The translations under genes were made by a program, and so were the position numbers. From a virus: DNA of 28,755 nucleotides. Below are positions 27,393-28,755 of this stretch, in pieces. Position 1 is the first letter of the stretch, and every line of letters starts with the position of its first letter. Under the pieces are notes generated by a model. The model was given only the letters and a program-made list of their open reading frames with translations, ran no database searches and was not told the origin of the DNA. The stretch spans positions 1 to 28,755 of the IMG/VR virus record IMGVR_UViG_3300026382_000005, one strand, 5' to 3'.

Positions 27393-27752
27393 ATGCGTAT
27401 TATCAGCGATGACGACCTGAGAGAGTTTACCGATGTTGATGGAGATAAGTTGATAACACTTAGAAAGGCAAGGAAAAAGGACTGGGACGAGTATATGGCA
27501 CTTGTGCTCCGATATGTGGAAGCAGGCGACCCAACAGACTTGAAAAGTGTCAAGTTTAAAGAAGGTTTCAATCCTGCAGAGCTTACCCGCTTCATGTTTA
27601 AGCGGGTCGCCAAGAAGCTTATCATCGGGGGCACTGAATACACAGGAGAAGAGATGCTCAAGGTCTACGAGCAGTTAGACCCCGAAAGTGCTGAATGGAT
27701 AGACAAGTGCATAGCCGAGGTATGGGAGCGACCAGATGAAAAAAACTTATGA
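27393..27752 (+). CDS. Tail assembly chaperone, upstream frame (gpG-like)
   Basis: A 119-residue protein; ATG 27393 follows GGAGGTGG by 5 nt (GTG 27378 is upstream of that SD). The sequence (RIISDDDLREFTDVDGDKLITLRKARKKDWDEYMALVLRYVEAGDPTDLKSVKFKEGFNPAELTRFMFKRVAKKLIIGG) is helical and lies immediately upstream of the tape measure gene, in the lambda G position. The last codons contain a slippery A AAA AAC (27740-27746), which could send part of the ribosomes into the -1 frame and fuse it to the next ORF. The product binds tape measure during assembly and is not in the mature tail. Confidence 0.82.
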   Translation: MRIISDDDLREFTDVDGDKLITLRKARKKDWDEYMALVLRYVEAGDPTDLKSVKFKEGFNPAELTRFMFKRVAKKLIIGGTEYTGEEMLKVYEQLDPESAEWIDKCIAEVWERPDEKNL

Positions 27753-27970
27753 TAGCCCGTAGGCTTTACATCTACGAGCTTACGGGTAGACCAACCGAGA
27801 GGCTGAGACTACAACACCCGCTGGTGACAAGGGTATTAGATGAATATCTTATGTGCCGTGCGATAGGGACTTTACCCAGAGCGGGAGGCTTGGACGACCA
27901 ATACCAAGCGACCCTTGACTACTGGCGGGTATTTTTACAGGCAGAAAGCGAGGTGAGACGGAATGCCTGA
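27393..27970 (+). CDS. Predicted -1 frameshift product of the tail chaperone (gpGT-like)
   Basis: A -1 shift at A AAA AAC (27740-27746) would join 118 residues of the upstream frame to 74 of the downstream frame (27746-27970), giving a 192-residue fusion. The downstream frame also has its own ATG (27749) overlapping the upstream stop, encoding 73 residues (ARRLYIYELTGRPTERLRLQHPLVTRVLDEYL...QAESEVRRNA). Such an overlapping ORF directly ahead of the tape measure is a classic GT architecture. A downstream stem CCCGTA (27756-27761) with TACGGG (27781-27786), 9 nt after the slip site, could stimulate the shift. Expression as a fusion is inference. Confidence 0.72.
27740..27746 (+). promoter_or_regulatory. 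-1 frameshift slippery heptamer
   Basis: AAAAAAC fits X XXY YYZ with 0-frame codons AAA (27741-27743) and AAC (27744-27746). After slipping, reading enters the frame of the ORF at 27749. The 0-frame stop TGA follows at 27750-27752, and a 6-bp stem starts 9 nt further on. Confidence 0.78.
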
Positions 27971-28755
27971 TGATAAGATACTGCAGATTATTATCCGAGC
28001 AAAGGACGAGGCAACAAAGACGCTTAAAAAAGTTGACGCTGAAATCAAACATCAAGAAAGCAAATGGGCTAAGATGTCAAAGGCCATGGCACATGCAGGA
28101 AAGACCGTGACTATTGCTTCTACGGCTATAGCAGGTGCACTTGCCTCTACATTGCCAGCGTGGGAAGAGACGAGAAAGGCACAGATAGCCTTTGAGAACA
28201 CTGTCAAACATATGCCACAGCTTGCCAAGATGAATACACAGGCATGGTATCAATGGGTAAGTGCTATGGAGATGAAGCTTGCTATAGATGATGCAGAAAT
28301 TAATCAGATGGCTTCTATGTTGGGGACATATGGTATGACAGAAGACCAGATGAAGAAGATGATACCCGTTATTGTTGACTTGTCTCGGAAATACGGCATA
28401 GACTTGGCAAGTGCAACCAAGATGGTAGGATATGCCTTACAAGGGAATACAGGAATACTTAAGCGATATGGTATTACCCTTGACCTATCAGCTGCAAAGA
28501 CGAAAGAAGGTATAGATACTAACAAGGCATATGAGCTTACACTTCAACAGCTTACACAGGCAGTAGGAGGCTATTCGCAGGCACTTGATAAGGAAGGAAT
28601 GCTTGCTACCGAACGCTTCAAGCTGGCGCTTGGCAACCTTCGTGAGAATATCGGGCAAGTAGTATACAAAGCTATAACTCCCTTGTTGGAGAAGTTATCT
28701 GACCTTGCCGTGAGGTTTAACAACATGAGCCCGACTATCTCTAAAGTTGTGGCAC
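27963..28755 (+). CDS. Tape measure protein, N-terminal part (gene continues at 1)
   Basis: ATG 27963 overlaps the upstream stop, with GAGGTGAGACGG as SD. The first 222 residues (27963-28628) are encoded before the circular join. The segment has a short charged start (MPDDKILQIIIRAKDEATKTLKKVDAEI), followed by a helical and hydrophobic stretch (TIASTAIAGALASTLPAWEETRKAQIAFENTVK), WVSAMEMKLAIDDAEINQMASMLGTYGMTEDQMKKMIPVIVDLSRKYGIDLASATKMVGYALQGNTG, and DKEGMLATERFKLALGNLRENIG. That is typical of the N-terminal PhageMin_Tail-type region of siphophage tape measure proteins. Bases 28629-28755 duplicate 1-127. Confidence 0.93.
   Translation, partial: MPDDKILQIIIRAKDEATKTLKKVDAEIKHQESKWAKMSKAMAHAGKTVTIASTAIAGALASTLPAWEETRKAQIAFENTVKHMPQLAKMNTQAWYQWVSAMEMKLAIDDAEINQMASMLGTYGMTEDQMKKMIPVIVDLSRKYGIDLASATKMVGYALQGNTGILKRYGITLDLSAAKTKEGIDTNKAYELTLQQLTQAVGGYSQALDKEGMLATERFKLALGNLRENIGQVVYKAITPLLEKLSDLAVRFNNMSPTISKVVA
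28629..28755. repeat. Terminal overlap, right copy
   Basis: Exact copy of 1-127, in the same reading frame of the tape measure gene. See the left copy; the unique genome length is 28,628 bp. Confidence 0.97.

Noticed and set aside
1-28755. 127-bp direct terminal repeats as biological ends
   Set aside because: The overlap is in the middle of a gene and has exactly 127 bp, a common assembly k-mer length. It marks circular closure rather than physical ends.

Overview
This window looks like the complete genome of a small tailed phage (siphovirus morphology, HK97-fold capsid, class Caudoviricetes). The last 127 bases (28629-28755) repeat the first 127 exactly, so it is a circular or circularly permuted molecule of 28,628 bp that was opened inside the tape measure gene. 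Every supported gene is on the + strand and genes are packed with 1-30 nt overlaps. Ribosome-binding sites are strong (AAAGGAGGTG type), promoters are sigma70/sigmaA type with extended -10 boxes, Arg AGA/AGG and Ile ATA codons are common, and the lysis genes resemble BhlA/UviB and LLH holins. This points to a Firmicutes-like host. The very GC-rich structured RNA and hairpins set in a moderate-GC genome hint at a thermophile, but that part is inference.

Layout: 18612-28628 continuing into 1-6422 is one long late block. Its order is terminase small and large subunits, a portal fused to a MuF-like domain, a prohead protease fused to a scaffold-like region, major capsid protein, head-tail connectors, tail terminator, tail tube, tail chaperones with a probable -1 frameshift, tape measure (710 aa across the junction), tail hub, tail fibre-like proteins, and a holin-amidase-holin cassette. 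6423-12500 is an accessory block of small genes of mostly unknown function, each with the same GGAGGCGAT leader and many separated by GC-rich hairpins. Its start holds the most unusual element: a strong promoter at 6960-6989 followed by about 435 nt of GC-rich, apparently noncoding and highly structured RNA, then a C-rich, G-poor tail. 10528-18201 holds recombination and replication functions: a conserved recombination-type protein, a Cro/XRE-like regulator, a winged-helix protein, a replication initiator carrying an iteron-type origin inside its gene, a DnaC-like helicase loader, several unknowns (one possibly clamp-like), and a PD-(D/E)XK nuclease. 18202-18611 is a noncoding late leader with an extended -10 promoter, alternative hairpins and a strong intrinsic terminator just before the terminase genes.

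How it fits together: the phage encodes no polymerase, primase, integrase or recognisable lysogeny module. It probably recruits the host replisome with its initiator and loader at the intragenic origin and lives lytically or as an extrachromosomal element. Late expression may be gated by the leader terminator upstream of terminase. Several virion genes appear to make two products from one frame (portal/MuF, protease/scaffold, capsid) or by frameshifting (chaperone), which is economical for a 28.6-kb genome.
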